The notes: generated by a model from the sequence alone, not told the origin. A stretch of 64,000 nucleotides of DNA from Prochlorococcus sp. AG-409-A10 (GCA_003216175.1 QCJG01000001.1:186001-250000), one strand, 5' to 3'; counted from the first letter of the stretch, positions 44,821-56,644 are shown. Made by a program: numbers and translations.

Positions 44821-45285
44821 TCAAATGTCACTTTTCACCTTCCAAGGAATCGAAACTATTGCTTCATGCCTAGCCCATGCAGCCGAAGATAAAGAAACCT
44901 TGTGACTTAAACCGATCGTTTGTAAGGCTTGAAATACCTCCTTATCATAAATTCTCTTATCTCCATCCATTGGAATTATCAAAACTTGCGCTTCTGCAGG
45001 ATCAGCCATTACATGTAATGACAAATCTTCTAAAGCTCTTTCAAAAAATATTTTTCTCATTCGACTTGTTAAAGGAGAACCCATGGCTTTCGCAAACAAT
45101 TCCAAGCTTTCTTTGTCTCCAGAAAGCCCACAATTTAAACTTAACCAGATTAAAAATTTAACCCAGCTATCCACGCTCCAAAGTGGCTGAAAGCTATCTC
45201 GCTTACTATAAATTAATTCCATCAATGCGAACTCAAATGCTTTTGCCTGAATAGAAGTGCGAGATATTTGTTCCATAGAAGACAT
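44821..45285 (-). CDS. Unknown conserved-looking protein
   Basis: 154 residues from ATG 45285; an in-frame TTG at 45294 and an ATG nine bases into the gene are alternatives. Features: 'SVDSWVKFLIWLSLNCGLSG', 'AMGSPLTSRMRKIFFERALE', 'DPAEAQVLIIPMD'. No membrane helix and no motif I know. I recall similar proteins in picocyanobacteria. It is divergent from the small acidic gene by 54 bases and upstream of valS by 73 bases. Confidence 0.6.
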   Translation of the reverse strand: MSSMEQISRTSIQAKAFEFALMELIYSKRDSFQPLWSVDSWVKFLIWLSLNCGLSGDKESLELFAKAMGSPLTSRMRKIFFERALEDLSLHVMADPAEAQVLIIPMDGDKRIYDKEVFQALQTIGLSHKVSLSSAAWARHEAIVSIPWKVKSDI

Positions 45286-45339
45286 TTTCTCCAACTACAG
45301 CCAAACTAGTGTTTATTGTTCATTATCTGTTTATTTGTC

Positions 45340-45591
45340 ATGGATCTGAACGACCCTGAACTTGAGTTCTCCGATCTTGTCTACGCATATCAAAGCTGGG
45401 TAATTGCTGTAATCAACGATGAAAAATTAAATAGTAAGGAAAAGTTGCTTACAGAAGAAATATCGGATGATGCTTTAAATGCTATGAGATTCTTACCGGG
45501 TGAAGTAACTAGCGCAATTGAGACAAGTTTAGCTCGCGTCTATGAAGTTGATTCTGATGAACTCTCTTCAATCTTGTTCCCAGATGAATAG
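45340..45591 (+). CDS. Small acidic protein of unknown function
   Basis: 83 residues from ATG 45340; upstream in-frame sequence is hydrophobic and AT-rich and looks non-coding. Begins 'MDLNDPELEFSDLVYAYQSW', strongly acidic, with 'ISDDALNAMRFLPGEVTSAI' and a closing 'ELSSILFPDE'. The codon pattern is clearly coding. Convergent with the IscA-like gene (27-base gap). Function unknown. Confidence 0.68.
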   Translation: MDLNDPELEFSDLVYAYQSWVIAVINDEKLNSKEKLLTEEISDDALNAMRFLPGEVTSAIETSLARVYEVDSDELSSILFPDE

Positions 45592-45618
45592 AGTCAATTC
45601 TCTAATTGTTTTAAGAAA

Positions 45619-45969
45619 TTATTGAGCTTTTGAAAGTTTTCTAAAGCCTGATCCACATGGAGAAGCTTCTGCCCCTTTTGGCGTGCTAATCAAAAATCCA
45701 CCTCCACTTAAATCACCAAAATAATTCAACTTAAGACCTTGAAAAAATAGGACTTGATCTTGGCGAGCATACAAAGTAATCCCATCAGCTCTAGCGAGAG
45801 GAACACCATCATTTTTTCCTGGCTTAATTCTTATAAATTTCCATCCCTCTCCACACTTATCATCCAGTAGATCAATATGCATAACTCCTGGTGTTCCAGT
45901 AAAAGCAGCTTGCCTATTTAACTCTGCTACTGCTGTTGCTGAAATTTTTAATCCAGGACCATTTTGCAT
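45619..45969 (-). CDS. IscA/HesB-like protein with a variant cysteine set
   Basis: 116 residues with the HesB/IscA fold pattern: 'LKISATAVAELNRQ' at the start, 'HIDLLDDKCGEGWKFIRI' in the middle and 'GGGFLISTP...SPCGSGFR' at the end. Classical IscA has three Cys (one central and a CGC near the C-terminus). Here Cys39 and Cys105 are present, but the second Cys of CGC is Ser107. So it belongs to a divergent branch and may not carry clusters in the standard way. It ends 19 bases before the tRNA-Val gene on the same strand. Confidence 0.75.
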   Translation of the reverse strand: MQNGPGLKISATAVAELNRQAAFTGTPGVMHIDLLDDKCGEGWKFIRIKPGKNDGVPLARADGITLYARQDQVLFFQGLKLNYFGDLSGGGFLISTPKGAEASPCGSGFRKLSKAQ

Positions 45970-45988
45970 AAATAAAGAATAATCTAGA

Positions 45989-46060
<72 letters not shown>

Positions 46061-46201
46061 ATACAACTTTTAGTCCTTAGACTAGTTCATGTACTTTATA
46101 CCTCAAGCTGCTCTGTTGTTGAGAATTAATCATAATTAAATCAACGATTCAAAAAAAATCGTTTTCTGAGCTTTGTTACAGCTCTCTCAGGACAACTAGA
46201 A

Positions 46202-47014
46202 ATGACAAACACAAACCAAATAAATTTAGACAAAAAAATCAATAAACTTCTTGAAGTAGTTTCAGACCTACGAGATCCAATCAATGGTTGTCCTTGGGAT
46301 CTCAAACAAACTCATCTTTCGTTGATCCCATATGTTTTAGAGGAAGCCCATGAAGTTGCTCACGCAATACGAGAAGACAATCCTGACGAATTAAAAGAAG
46401 AGCTTGGAGATCTCTTATTACAAATAATTTTGCATGCTCAAATAGCAAAAGAAAAAAACTTATTTGATATGAGAGATATCATTGACATAATCACTAAAAA
46501 GCTAATTCGCAGGCATCCTCATGTTTTTGAAAAAAAAGCAACAGTAAGCATGAAAGAAGTGGAATACCTATGGGAAAAAATCAAGCATAAAGAAAGACCA
46601 TTAAATAACTCAAAAACTCCAATTAGTGACCGATTAAAATTAAAGATACGACCTCAACCATCAATGAAAGCAGCAATTATTATCTCTAAAAAAGCTTCAA
46701 AAAACGGTTTAGAATGGGAAAAAAGTGATCAGATTTGGGATAAATTGTATGAAGAATTAGAAGAATTAAAAGATGCATTAAAAGCGGATCAGCCTTCCGA
46801 GGCAGAGGCTGAAATAGGAGACGTATTATTTACATTGATCAATATTGCAAGATGGAATAAAATATCTATAGAAGAAGGATTAGCAAAAACTAATAAAAAA
46901 TTCCTAGAACGATTAAAGTACATAGAAGAGAATATAGAGGGAGAACTACATTCCCAATCAAAAAAAAATTTAGAGAAATTCTGGGAATTAGCGAAGATTA
47001 ATCTCAAGGATTAA
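46202..47014 (+). CDS. mazG: Nucleoside triphosphate pyrophosphohydrolase MazG
   Basis: 270 residues with two MazG domains. First: 'LRDPINGCPWDLKQTHLSLI' near 22 and 'EELGDLLLQIILHAQIA', with the EExxE...ExxD metal pattern ('EEAHEVAHAI', 'ELGDLL'). Second: 'ELEELKDALKADQPSEAEAE' and 'IGDVLFTLINIARW'. It hydrolyses (d)NTPs to monophosphates and cleans aberrant nucleotides. speE follows after 10 bases, so they probably share a transcript. Confidence 0.95.
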   Translation: MTNTNQINLDKKINKLLEVVSDLRDPINGCPWDLKQTHLSLIPYVLEEAHEVAHAIREDNPDELKEELGDLLLQIILHAQIAKEKNLFDMRDIIDIITKKLIRRHPHVFEKKATVSMKEVEYLWEKIKHKERPLNNSKTPISDRLKLKIRPQPSMKAAIIISKKASKNGLEWEKSDQIWDKLYEELEELKDALKADQPSEAEAEIGDVLFTLINIARWNKISIEEGLAKTNKKFLERLKYIEENIEGELHSQSKKNLEKFWELAKINLKD

Positions 47015-47024
47015 TGTTATAATT

Positions 47025-47891
47025 ATGAACAACAAACAAAAGACAAGGTCAGATTGGCTTGACGAGTATCATCAAGGAGTTAGATATGGACTACTTGGAA
47101 AGTTAATACTAGAAGAGTCTAGTCCTTTTCAAAAAATTACTATCTTTGAAAGTAAAAGGTATGGCAAAGCACTATTACTTGATGATTGTTGGATGACAGC
47201 AGAAAAGTCTGAAAAATGTTATCACGAATGTCTTATTCATCCTGCCTTATGTTGCTCTACGCAAATAGATAATATTTTAATTATTGGAGGAGGTGATGGA
47301 GGTAGCGCAAGAGAATGTTTAAAATATAAAGAGGTTAAGTCTATAGATTTAGTTGAAATCGATCTAAGAGTTATTGAATTAAGTAAAAAGTATTTACCTA
47401 CTATCGGAGGAAATGCATGGTTTGACTCAAGATTGCATTTACAAATCAAGAATGGAATTGATTGGGTAAAACATACAAAAGACAATTCTTATGATGTAAT
47501 TATTATTGATGGCGCAGATCCTATTGGACCATCCAAAGAATTATTCAGCAATTCTTTTCTGACAGATTGCAAACGAATACTGAAACCAGGAGGAGTTTTA
47601 GCAACTCAAAGTGAATCGCCAGAATCTTTCCGGCAGATTCATATAAATATTGTCAAAGTTCTGCGTGAAATTTTTAACTACGCAGATCCAATGTATGGAT
47701 CTGTATCCATATACCCAAGCGGTTTATGGAGCTGGACATTTGCATCTATGGAGAAGCCCACATACATGTATCCCCAAAAAAGTCGCGTGAATGAGATCTC
47801 TGAAAATTGTCAGGTTTGGAGTGAGCGATGGCAACAAGGTGCATTTAACACTATTCCTGCATTCATAGAAAGGGAGCTAGCAAAAAAATGA
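47025..47891 (+). CDS. speE: Spermidine synthase (polyamine aminopropyltransferase)
   Basis: 288 residues. 'LIIGGGDGGSARECLKY' near 86 binds decarboxylated S-adenosylmethionine, 'VEIDLRVIELSKKYLP' follows, and 'VIIIDGADPIGPSKELFS' near 157 holds the catalytic Asp. It transfers an aminopropyl group to putrescine. Its stop overlaps the ATG of speB by 4 bases (ATGA), so the two polyamine genes are translationally coupled. Confidence 0.94.
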   Translation: MNNKQKTRSDWLDEYHQGVRYGLLGKLILEESSPFQKITIFESKRYGKALLLDDCWMTAEKSEKCYHECLIHPALCCSTQIDNILIIGGGDGGSARECLKYKEVKSIDLVEIDLRVIELSKKYLPTIGGNAWFDSRLHLQIKNGIDWVKHTKDNSYDVIIIDGADPIGPSKELFSNSFLTDCKRILKPGGVLATQSESPESFRQIHINIVKVLREIFNYADPMYGSVSIYPSGLWSWTFASMEKPTYMYPQKSRVNEISENCQVWSERWQQGAFNTIPAFIERELAKK

Positions 47892-48781
47892 GTAAATCCA
47901 ACCTCAAAGATCTATCACTATTTAATAACGATGGTGCAATATTCATGGGAGGACAAAGAAGCATCAATCAATGCAAGGTGTCGCTGTTAGGAGTTCCTTA
48001 TGATGGAACTTGTTGCTTTAGACCTGGCGCGAGATTTGGTCCTTCTGCTGTTAGAGAAGATAGCTATGGAATTGAAACATATTGTCCACAATTAAATTTA
48101 GATTTAGAAGATATAAAATTTGCTGATGTAGGTTCATTAGATGTTCCCCTCGGAGATGCAAAATTAACAATTGATTACGTAAAAGACGCGGTAGATATTT
48201 TACTTAAAAATAATTTAAAGCCTCTTATTATTGGTGGAGAACATTCAATAACAACTGGGATTATTAAATCAATAATTACAAATGATCCTGAATTAATTAT
48301 GATTCAATTAGATGCTCACGCAGACCTTAGAGATGAATGGTTAGGTAGTAAGTTTAGTCATGCTTGTACTATGAAAAGATGTTTAGAAATACTACCTAGC
48401 AAAAAGATCTTTCAAATAGGAATAAGAAGTGGAACAAAATTAGAATTTCTTGAAATGAATAATACTAAAAGATTAATTCAACATAGTTGTGGAGAGAGTG
48501 CAAAATATTTAGAAGAAGCTCTAAAAAATTTCAAAGGGAAGCCAATCTATTTAACTTTTGATTTAGATTGGTTTGATCCATCTATAATGCCAGGTACAGG
48601 CACTCCTGAACCCGGAGGTTATTTTTGGGGAGATTTTGCAGCAATAATAGATGTTATCAAGTCCCATAACTTAATTGGTGCAGATGTAGTCGAATTATCT
48701 CCCAAATTAGATAACTCTGGTATTAGTAGTACCCTGGCTGCAAAAGTTATACGTTCATTAATTATGTTATTGGACAAATAA
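47888..48781 (+). CDS. speB: Agmatinase / ureohydrolase family
   Basis: 297 residues. The di-manganese site is complete: 'GGEHSIT' near 116, 'QLDAHADLRDEW' near 138 and 'TFDLDWFDPSIMPGTGTPEPGG' near 222. 'GVPYDGTCCFRPGARFGP' near 36 is a family hallmark. Agmatinase releases urea and putrescine, the substrate of SpeE encoded just upstream. This coupling argues for agmatinase over arginase or guanidinobutyrase. Confidence 0.9.
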   Translation: MSKSNLKDLSLFNNDGAIFMGGQRSINQCKVSLLGVPYDGTCCFRPGARFGPSAVREDSYGIETYCPQLNLDLEDIKFADVGSLDVPLGDAKLTIDYVKDAVDILLKNNLKPLIIGGEHSITTGIIKSIITNDPELIMIQLDAHADLRDEWLGSKFSHACTMKRCLEILPSKKIFQIGIRSGTKLEFLEMNNTKRLIQHSCGESAKYLEEALKNFKGKPIYLTFDLDWFDPSIMPGTGTPEPGGYFWGDFAAIIDVIKSHNLIGADVVELSPKLDNSGISSTLAAKVIRSLIMLLDK

Positions 48782-48798
48782 TCCTAAAAAATTTGACT

Positions 48799-49023
48799 TT
48801 AATTCTTATCTGTAACTAATACCTTTCCAAAATCGAGTTGTTGATCAACAGATCTTTCAGAAATCTTTGGGAAATAAGGTTCTTTTTTTATCCAATGACC
48901 ACAAGAAACAAATGAAGATATCTCAGAATGTATTTTTATCTTTCTAAGTTTGCACCATGAGAATGAATCAAAATAACTTGAATCACACTGATTACAGCTT
49001 ATACAAGATCTTTTGAGAGTCAT
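48799..49023 (-). CDS. Small Cys-rich protein, possible zinc binder
   Basis: 74 residues from ATG 49023. The Cys pattern is 'CISCNQC' close to the start, then 'SWCKLRKIKIH' and 'FVSCGHW', which could coordinate a metal or a cluster. Beyond this it is Lys/Ser-rich with no motif. It is convergent with speB (17-base gap). Conserved Cys/His placement favours a real gene, but the family is not known to me. Confidence 0.5.
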   Translation of the reverse strand: MTLKRSCISCNQCDSSYFDSFSWCKLRKIKIHSEISSFVSCGHWIKKEPYFPKISERSVDQQLDFGKVLVTDKN

Positions 49024-49153
49024 CAAGTCTTAACCCAAGACTCATAGAGTAGTAAAACTTTCCGGATCGAGCCACAAAGCATTAAATTTAGTTCTAGAAA
49101 TTCTTATGGCTTCAAGTTTTGACTAGTAAATTTCTTTTAACGTTCAGCAAAAA

Positions 49154-50272
49154 ATGAAATTACTGCAAACTCCTCTTTACGAAGAATGCCAAAGATTAGG
49201 GGGTAAAATGGTCCCTTTTGCAAATTGGGAAATGCCTGTTAGTTTTTCTGGGTTAATAGAAGAACACAATGCAGTAAGAAAAAATGTTGGAATGTTCGAC
49301 ATATCTCATATGGGTGTTTTGCAGTTAAAAGGTAAAAATATCAAGAGCGCATTACAAAATTTAGTTCCTTCAGACGTATTTGGAATAGGACCTGGTGAAG
49401 CGTGTTATACAGTTTTTTTAAAAGAAAATGGAGGAATTCAAGACGATCTAATCATCTATGATCAAGGAATTTTAGACACAAATGAAGAAAGCATAGTTCT
49501 AGTTATTAATGCCGCAAGAAAAGAATCAGACATTGAATGGTTAAATTTAAATCTTTCAAAAAAAGAAATCACAATATCTGAATTCATGCCTGAAGGCGCA
49601 TTAATTGCCATCCAAGGTCCAGAATCAATTCGTACATTTGAGAAAATTCTTCAAGAGCCTTTATCCGATTTGCCACGTTTTGGTCACAAAACTATTACTT
49701 CTAATCCCAATCTAATCAACTCAGAAGAATCAATTTTTATTGCACGAACTGGGTATACAGGAGAGGAAGGTTTCGAATTTTTGTCATCGCCAGAAACAGC
49801 AAAGTCCATCTGGAAGAATCTCATTGCATCGGGAGTTACCCCATGCGGGCTTGGAGCCAGAGATACACTGCGATTAGAGGCTTCTATGCATTTATATGGC
49901 AACGATATCAACTTAGATACCACTCCCTTTGAAGCTGGCTTGGGTTGGTTAGTTCATTTAGAAATGCCTAATGACTTTATAGGTAGGAAAGCTCTAGAAA
50001 AACAGGCCGAAGATGGAACGCAAAAAAAACTTGTTGGTATTAAAGTTCTGGATAAAGGAATCGCAAGGAAAGGATATCCAGTTTTATTCAACTGCAAAAC
50101 TGTTGGAAAAGTAACTAGCGGAACTTGGTCTCCAACATTGAAAGAACCTATAGCTCTTGCTTATGTGCCTAGCGAAATTGCAAAAGTAAATACTCAATTA
50201 GAAGTAGAAATTAGAGGGAAAAAACATCCTGCAATAATCGTAAAAAGACCTTTCTATAGAAAAGGTTTTTGA
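49154..50272 (+). CDS. gcvT: Aminomethyltransferase (glycine cleavage T protein)
   Basis: 372 residues. 'RKNVGMFDISHMGVLQLKG' near 41, 'ACYTVFLKENGGIQDDLIIY' near 85 (folate pocket Asp in 'GGIQDDL'), 'ARTGYTGEEGFEF' near 196, and 'GLGARDTLRLEASMHLYGND' near 231. GcvT releases ammonia from the GcvH adduct and gives methylene-tetrahydrofolate. It is 20 kb from gcvH-gcvP, so the system is split. I see no glycine riboswitch in the 130 bases upstream. Confidence 0.96.
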   Translation: MKLLQTPLYEECQRLGGKMVPFANWEMPVSFSGLIEEHNAVRKNVGMFDISHMGVLQLKGKNIKSALQNLVPSDVFGIGPGEACYTVFLKENGGIQDDLIIYDQGILDTNEESIVLVINAARKESDIEWLNLNLSKKEITISEFMPEGALIAIQGPESIRTFEKILQEPLSDLPRFGHKTITSNPNLINSEESIFIARTGYTGEEGFEFLSSPETAKSIWKNLIASGVTPCGLGARDTLRLEASMHLYGNDINLDTTPFEAGLGWLVHLEMPNDFIGRKALEKQAEDGTQKKLVGIKVLDKGIARKGYPVLFNCKTVGKVTSGTWSPTLKEPIALAYVPSEIAKVNTQLEVEIRGKKHPAIIVKRPFYRKGF

Positions 50273-50346
50273 GCAAGTAGAAACTGTGTTGTGCATACAA
50301 GCCGGTCTTTGTGGGAAACTCAGTATTCATGATGATTGAAAATTTC

Positions 50347-52167
50347 ATGCGCAATAAAACTTGTGGAGAACTACGAGCTTCCGCAATTGGCGCAAATGTT
50401 CACCTATGTGGTTGGGTTGATCGCAGAAGGGATCATGGCGGAGTGATCTTTATTGATCTAAGAGACCGGTCTGGAACAATTCAAATCACAGTTGATCCGG
50501 ATCAAGGGCAAGATCTTTTTAGCATTGCTGAAAGTCTTAGAAATGAGACTGTTCTTCAAATCAATGGATTAGTAAGAACAAGACCTGAAGAAGCTATTAA
50601 TAAAAAAATCCCAACCGGTGAAGTAGAAGTCTTAGCTGAAAATATAAAAATTCTGAATGCTGTTACTAGTACACTCCCCTTCTCAGTTTCAATTCATGAT
50701 GAAGAGAGTGTTAAAGAAGAAATCAGGTTGAGGCATAGATATTTGGATTTAAGAAGAGAGAGAATGAATAAAAATCTTCGATTGAGACATAACACAGTCA
50801 AAGCGGCTAGAAGTTTTCTTGAAAACGAAGGATTTATAGAAGTTGAAACACCTATTTTGACTAGATCAACTCCTGAAGGAGCCAGAGATTACTTAGTCCC
50901 ATCGCGTGTATGCGGTGGCGAATTTTTTGCATTACCGCAATCACCACAATTATTCAAACAATTATTGATGGTTGGTGGCATTGAACGTTACTACCAAATT
51001 GCACGCTGTTTTCGTGATGAAGATTTACGGGCAGACAGGCAACCAGAATTTACTCAATTAGATATTGAAATGAGTTTTATGGAGGAAAAAGAAATAATTG
51101 AGTTAAATGAGAAGTTAATTGTAAACATATGGAAAACAATTAAAGGGATTGATCTCCCAACTCCATTTCCAAGGATGACTTGGCAAGAGGCTATGGATCG
51201 GTTTGGAACTGACAGACCTGATACTCGATATGGAATGGAACTTATTAACACCAGTGAGTTATTTTCCAAAAGTGGATTTAAAGTTTTTTCAAATGCTATT
51301 TCTTCTGGTGGATGCGTCAAATGCATCACCATTGAGGATGGAAATAGTTTAATTAGTAATGTCAGAATAAAACCAGGTGGAGATATTTTTAGCGAAGCTC
51401 AAAAAGCTGGTGCAGGCGGACTAGCATTTATTAGAGTTCGAGATAATGAAGAAGTCGATACTATTGGAGCCATAAAAGATAATTTAACTACCTCACAAAT
51501 AAAAGAACTCCTATCAAAAACCCAAGCGAAAGCTGGTGATCTAATCCTTTTTGGTGCAGGACCCACAAATATTGTTAATAGAACCTTAGATAGAGTTCGT
51601 CAATTTATAGCTCAAGATCTAAAAATCATTTCCGACAACGGGCTAAAAACACAATGGAATTTTCTTTGGGTCACTGATTTTCCTATGTTTGAATTCAATT
51701 CTGATGAAAATCGTCTGGAAGCAATTCATCATCCCTTCTGCGCTCCAAAGCCTGAAGATATTGGTGAATCAGAAAACTTATGGAAAGACAAATTACCCAA
51801 TTCAAATGCTCAAGCGTATGATCTAGTGCTAAATGGACTAGAAATTGGTGGAGGATCTTTAAGAATTCACAACTCGGAACTTCAAAAAACTGTACTTGAA
51901 GTAATTGGTCTATCTAGCAATGAAGCAGAAGAGCAATTCGGTTTTTTAATTGATGCACTTTCAACGGGTGCTCCTCCACATGGTGGGATTGCATTTGGAC
52001 TTGACAGAATAGTTATGCTTTTAGCCAATGAAGATTCAATTAGAGATACTATTGCTTTTCCAAAAACACAACAAGCTCGTTGTTCCATGGCTAAAGCCCC
52101 TGCAACCGTAGAAAATAAACAATTAGAAGACCTCCATATAACCTCAACTTGGATCGAACCTGATTAA
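50347..52167 (+). CDS. aspS: Aspartyl-tRNA synthetase
   Basis: 606 residues from ATG 50347. The frame extends to a GTG at 50311 and contains two ATGs near 50329, so the start is uncertain; I chose the ATG just before '[20 protein letters not shown]', where homologues begin. Anticodon-binding '[20 protein letters not shown]', class II motif 2 '[20 protein letters not shown]' and motif 3 '[17 protein letters not shown]' are present. The GAD insert lies at about 315-420. Picocyanobacterial AspRS may also charge tRNA-Asn if asparaginyl-tRNA synthetase is absent; not testable here. Confidence 0.93.
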   Translation: MRNKTCGELRASAIGANVHLCGWVDRRRDHGGVIFIDLRDRSGTIQITVDPDQGQDLFSIAESLRNETVLQINGLVRTRPEEAINKKIPTGEVEVLAENIKILNAVTSTLPFSVSIHDEESVKEEIRLRHRYLDLRRERMNKNLRLRHNTVKAARSFLENEGFIEVETPILTRSTPEGARDYLVPSRVCGGEFFALPQSPQLFKQLLMVGGIERYYQIARCFRDEDLRADRQPEFTQLDIEMSFMEEKEIIELNEKLIVNIWKTIKGIDLPTPFPRMTWQEAMDRFGTDRPDTRYGMELINTSELFSKSGFKVFSNAISSGGCVKCITIEDGNSLISNVRIKPGGDIFSEAQKAGAGGLAFIRVRDNEEVDTIGAIKDNLTTSQIKELLSKTQAKAGDLILFGAGPTNIVNRTLDRVRQFIAQDLKIISDNGLKTQWNFLWVTDFPMFEFNSDENRLEAIHHPFCAPKPEDIGESENLWKDKLPNSNAQAYDLVLNGLEIGGGSLRIHNSELQKTVLEVIGLSSNEAEEQFGFLIDALSTGAPPHGGIAFGLDRIVMLLANEDSIRDTIAFPKTQQARCSMAKAPATVENKQLEDLHITSTWIEPD

Positions 52168-52270
52168 ATTAATAGAAATTAGCGGCAAAAACAGTATCCT
52201 AAAGAGAAAATATGTAAATTCCTTGGCGTTTATCTGGATCAAGGTAGTTTAAAGAATGATTGAAAAGTAA

Positions 52271-53938
<1,668 letters not shown>

Positions 53939-54580
53939 ATGGAATCATCTCTACCAGTAGTGGAATGTTTTCATTCTCTACAAGGAGAAGGAGAACATGC
54001 TGGTAGAAGCGCTTACTTCATTAGATTAGCTAGTTGTAAAGTTGGATGTCCTTGGTGTGATACAAAAGATTCATGGAATTCAGAAGTTCATCCACAACAA
54101 AGTTTGATAGATTTATCGATTGGCACAGCCAAAGCCCAAAAAAAAGGTGCCGCTTTTGTTGTAATCACAGGAGGAGAGCCACTACATCATAATTTAGATC
54201 GTCTCTGCGAAGAAATTAGAAAATATACACTCAATCTAGGGGAAACATCTATTCCAATTCATCTCGAAACCAGTGGCGTAGATATGCTAAGTGGCAACCC
54301 GGATTGGATAACATTATCTCCTAAACGGCATTCTCCTCCTCGCCTTGATAATCTCTTATCTTGCCAAGAATTAAAAGTTGTTATTCAGAACTCTGAAGAT
54401 TTACTTTTTGCGAAAAAAATGGCTGATTTAATAAAAAAAAATGAAAAGAATAAACCTCAATTATTTTTGCAAGCAGGATGGGAAAATGAAGAAGGGAAAA
54501 AACTCGCAATCAAGTTTGTAAAAAACAATCCTGAGTGGAGATTAAGTATGCAAACTCACAAATGGCTAGATGTACTCTAA
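53939..54580 (+). CDS. queE: 7-carboxy-7-deazaguanine synthase (radical SAM)
   Basis: 213 residues. The radical-SAM cysteines are in 'SCKVGCPWCDTKDSW' (Cys-x3-Cys-x2-Cys) near 32. 'SLQGEGEHAGRSAYFIRLA' precedes it, and 'VVITGGEPLHHNLD' near 77 is the SAM-binding GGE motif. It makes the 7-deazapurine core of queuosine from carboxy-tetrahydropterin. queC, the next pathway enzyme, is 46 bases downstream. queD and queF are not in the window. Confidence 0.94.
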   Translation: MESSLPVVECFHSLQGEGEHAGRSAYFIRLASCKVGCPWCDTKDSWNSEVHPQQSLIDLSIGTAKAQKKGAAFVVITGGEPLHHNLDRLCEEIRKYTLNLGETSIPIHLETSGVDMLSGNPDWITLSPKRHSPPRLDNLLSCQELKVVIQNSEDLLFAKKMADLIKKNEKNKPQLFLQAGWENEEGKKLAIKFVKNNPEWRLSMQTHKWLDVL

Positions 54581-54626
54581 CCATCAAGATAAATGAGATT
54601 TTACTTCATTAGATTTAAAAAAAATA

Positions 54627-55304
54627 ATGATTGAACAGACAACAATTGCATTATTTTCAGGAGGAATTGATTCAGCTACAGCTGCTTGTATCGCTATGGA
54701 AGCTGGGCAAAAAGTCATTGGATTATCCTTTGATTATGGCCAACGACATCTTAAAGAGTTACAAGCAGCAGCAGATTTAGCAAAAGATTTAAATCTTGAG
54801 GATCACATAACAATCAAGATTGATTTATCTTCTTGGGGTGGGTCCTCCTTGACCGACACATCACAAATAATACCCACTAAAGGCATACAAAAAAATTCTA
54901 TTCCTAACACTTACGTTCCTGGTAGAAACACTATCTTTATTGCTATTGGGTTGAGTCTTGCAGAAGCTCGTGGAGCCAATCGAATAGCCTTAGGCATCAA
55001 TGCAATGGATTATTCTGGATATCCAGACTGTAGACCGGATTATTTAGAGGCATATCAAGAATTAGCTAACTTGTCCAGCAGAGTTGGACGCGAGGGGAAC
55101 GGTATAAAACTTTGGGCTCCACTACTAGATTGGGAAAAAACAAAAATCTTTAAAGAGGCATTACGCTTAAAAATTCCTATAAAAAAAACATGGAGTTGCT
55201 ATCAAGGTGAAAGTAAACCGTGCGGTATGTGTGATAGTTGTCGTATTAGAGATAAAGCATTAAAAGAAATAGGTCGGGAAGATCTATGTAGTCAAAATAT
55301 CTAG
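54627..55304 (+). CDS. queC: 7-cyano-7-deazaguanine (preQ0) synthase
   Basis: 225 residues. PP-loop '[19 protein letters not shown]' at 9-27, '[12 protein letters not shown]' near 34, '[20 protein letters not shown]', and a C-terminal zinc site '[10 protein letters not shown]' with an upstream Cys. It converts the QueE product to preQ0 with ATP and ammonia. The gene stop overlaps the next GTG start (pabB) by one base, so queE-queC-pabB-pabC look like one transcript. Confidence 0.95.
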   Translation: MIEQTTIALFSGGIDSATAACIAMEAGQKVIGLSFDYGQRHLKELQAAADLAKDLNLEDHITIKIDLSSWGGSSLTDTSQIIPTKGIQKNSIPNTYVPGRNTIFIAIGLSLAEARGANRIALGINAMDYSGYPDCRPDYLEAYQELANLSSRVGREGNGIKLWAPLLDWEKTKIFKEALRLKIPIKKTWSCYQGESKPCGMCDSCRIRDKALKEIGREDLCSQNI

Positions 55305-56644
55305 TGAATAACATTAAACGACTACGATGTCAGTGGGAATCACCTGAGCTACTAGCTCATAAATTAATTCAAGAATGGGGAGAGGCAGGATTTATATGGC
55401 TTGATGGCGATGGGAGTGATATAGGTCGATGGGTAACTTTAGGAATTAATCCTTTAGAGCAGTTTTGTGTTAGAGAATTAGAAATTTCAACAAGAGAATC
55501 TAATCCTTTTCAAATTTTACGCGAATTACCGCCAGGGCACTGGACTGGTTGGTTGAGTTATGAAGCTGCATCTTGGACAGAGCCACAAAATCCATGGCAA
55601 ACAAGTTCTATGGCAACTTTATGGATAGCCTCTCATGACCCTATATTAAAATTTGATCTTCAAAATAAAGAGCTATGGCTAGAAGGCAAAGATGAAAAGC
55701 GCATCTCAATTATGGAAAATTTTCTCAAAAGTACTTTTCATCAAAAACTTTCCAAAGCTCACTCTGAAACGACAAAACAAGAAGAGCACAGGCAATGTAT
55801 CCCCCTAGAATCTTGGGACTGGAAGTTAACAAGTCAAGAATATTCTGAAAGAGTTGATGAGATCAAAGAATGGATTGCGAAAGGTGATATTTTTCAGGCT
55901 AATCTAACTACCTCATGCCAAGCCCCATTACCAGAATCCATGCGTCCAATAGACGTATATTCAAAACTTAAAAAATGCTCCCCTGCTCCATTTGCTGGAG
56001 TAATTATCGGCGATCAGATGGCAAAAGGAGAAGCTATTATATCAACATCACCAGAAAGATTTTTAAAAGCGTTACCCAGTGGTGAGGTGGAAACGAGACC
56101 AATCAAAGGAACTAGACCCAGAGATCGAGATCCAGAAAAAGATGCTGATTGGGCAGCTGAGCTTATTTGTAGTCCAAAAGATCATGCTGAGAATGTAATG
56201 ATTGTAGATCTACTAAGAAATGATTTTGGAAAAGTATGCCAACCTGGTTCAATCAAAGTCCCTCATCTACTAGTTTTAGAAAGCTATTCACAAGTTCATC
56301 ATCTCACTTCAGTAGTTAAAGGTAGACTCAACACAAATAAAACCTGGGTTGACTTACTTCAAGCATGCTGGCCAGGAGGTTCAGTAACAGGAGCACCGAA
56401 GCTTAGAGCATGTAAAAGATTGTATGAACTTGAACCAACAGCGAGAGGTCCATATTGTGGATCAATATTAAATATAAATTGGGATGGAGTCCTTGATAGT
56501 AATATTCTCATTCGATCTTTAATGATTAAAGAATCCTCTATCAGTGCTCATGCTGGATGTGGAATTGTTGCAGATTCAGATAGTCAAAAGGAAGCTGAGG
56601 AAATGAATTGGAAATTGATGCCACTTTTAAACGCATTAACATGA
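55304..56644 (+). CDS. pabB: Aminodeoxychorismate synthase component I
   Basis: 446 residues from GTG 55304. The chorismate-binding domain has 'KGDIFQANLTTSCQAPLP' near 195, 'ISTSPERFLK' near 246, 'VETRPIKGTRPRDRDPEKD' with the PabB-type Lys, 'DLLRNDFGKVCQPGSI', and 'CWPGGSVTGAPKLRACK'. It aminates chorismate to aminodeoxychorismate for folate. The adjoining pabC-like lyase supports PabB over anthranilate or isochorismate synthase. Its TGA overlaps the ATG of pabC (ATGA). Confidence 0.9.
   Translation: MNNIKRLRCQWESPELLAHKLIQEWGEAGFIWLDGDGSDIGRWVTLGINPLEQFCVRELEISTRESNPFQILRELPPGHWTGWLSYEAASWTEPQNPWQTSSMATLWIASHDPILKFDLQNKELWLEGKDEKRISIMENFLKSTFHQKLSKAHSETTKQEEHRQCIPLESWDWKLTSQEYSERVDEIKEWIAKGDIFQANLTTSCQAPLPESMRPIDVYSKLKKCSPAPFAGVIIGDQMAKGEAIISTSPERFLKALPSGEVETRPIKGTRPRDRDPEKDADWAAELICSPKDHAENVMIVDLLRNDFGKVCQPGSIKVPHLLVLESYSQVHHLTSVVKGRLNTNKTWVDLLQACWPGGSVTGAPKLRACKRLYELEPTARGPYCGSILNINWDGVLDSNILIRSLMIKESSISAHAGCGIVADSDSQKEAEEMNWKLMPLLNALT

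Noticed and set aside
49027..49153. Glycine riboswitch upstream of gcvT
   Set aside because: I looked for the paired aptamer consensus and found no matching stems; the same holds upstream of gcvH-gcvP.
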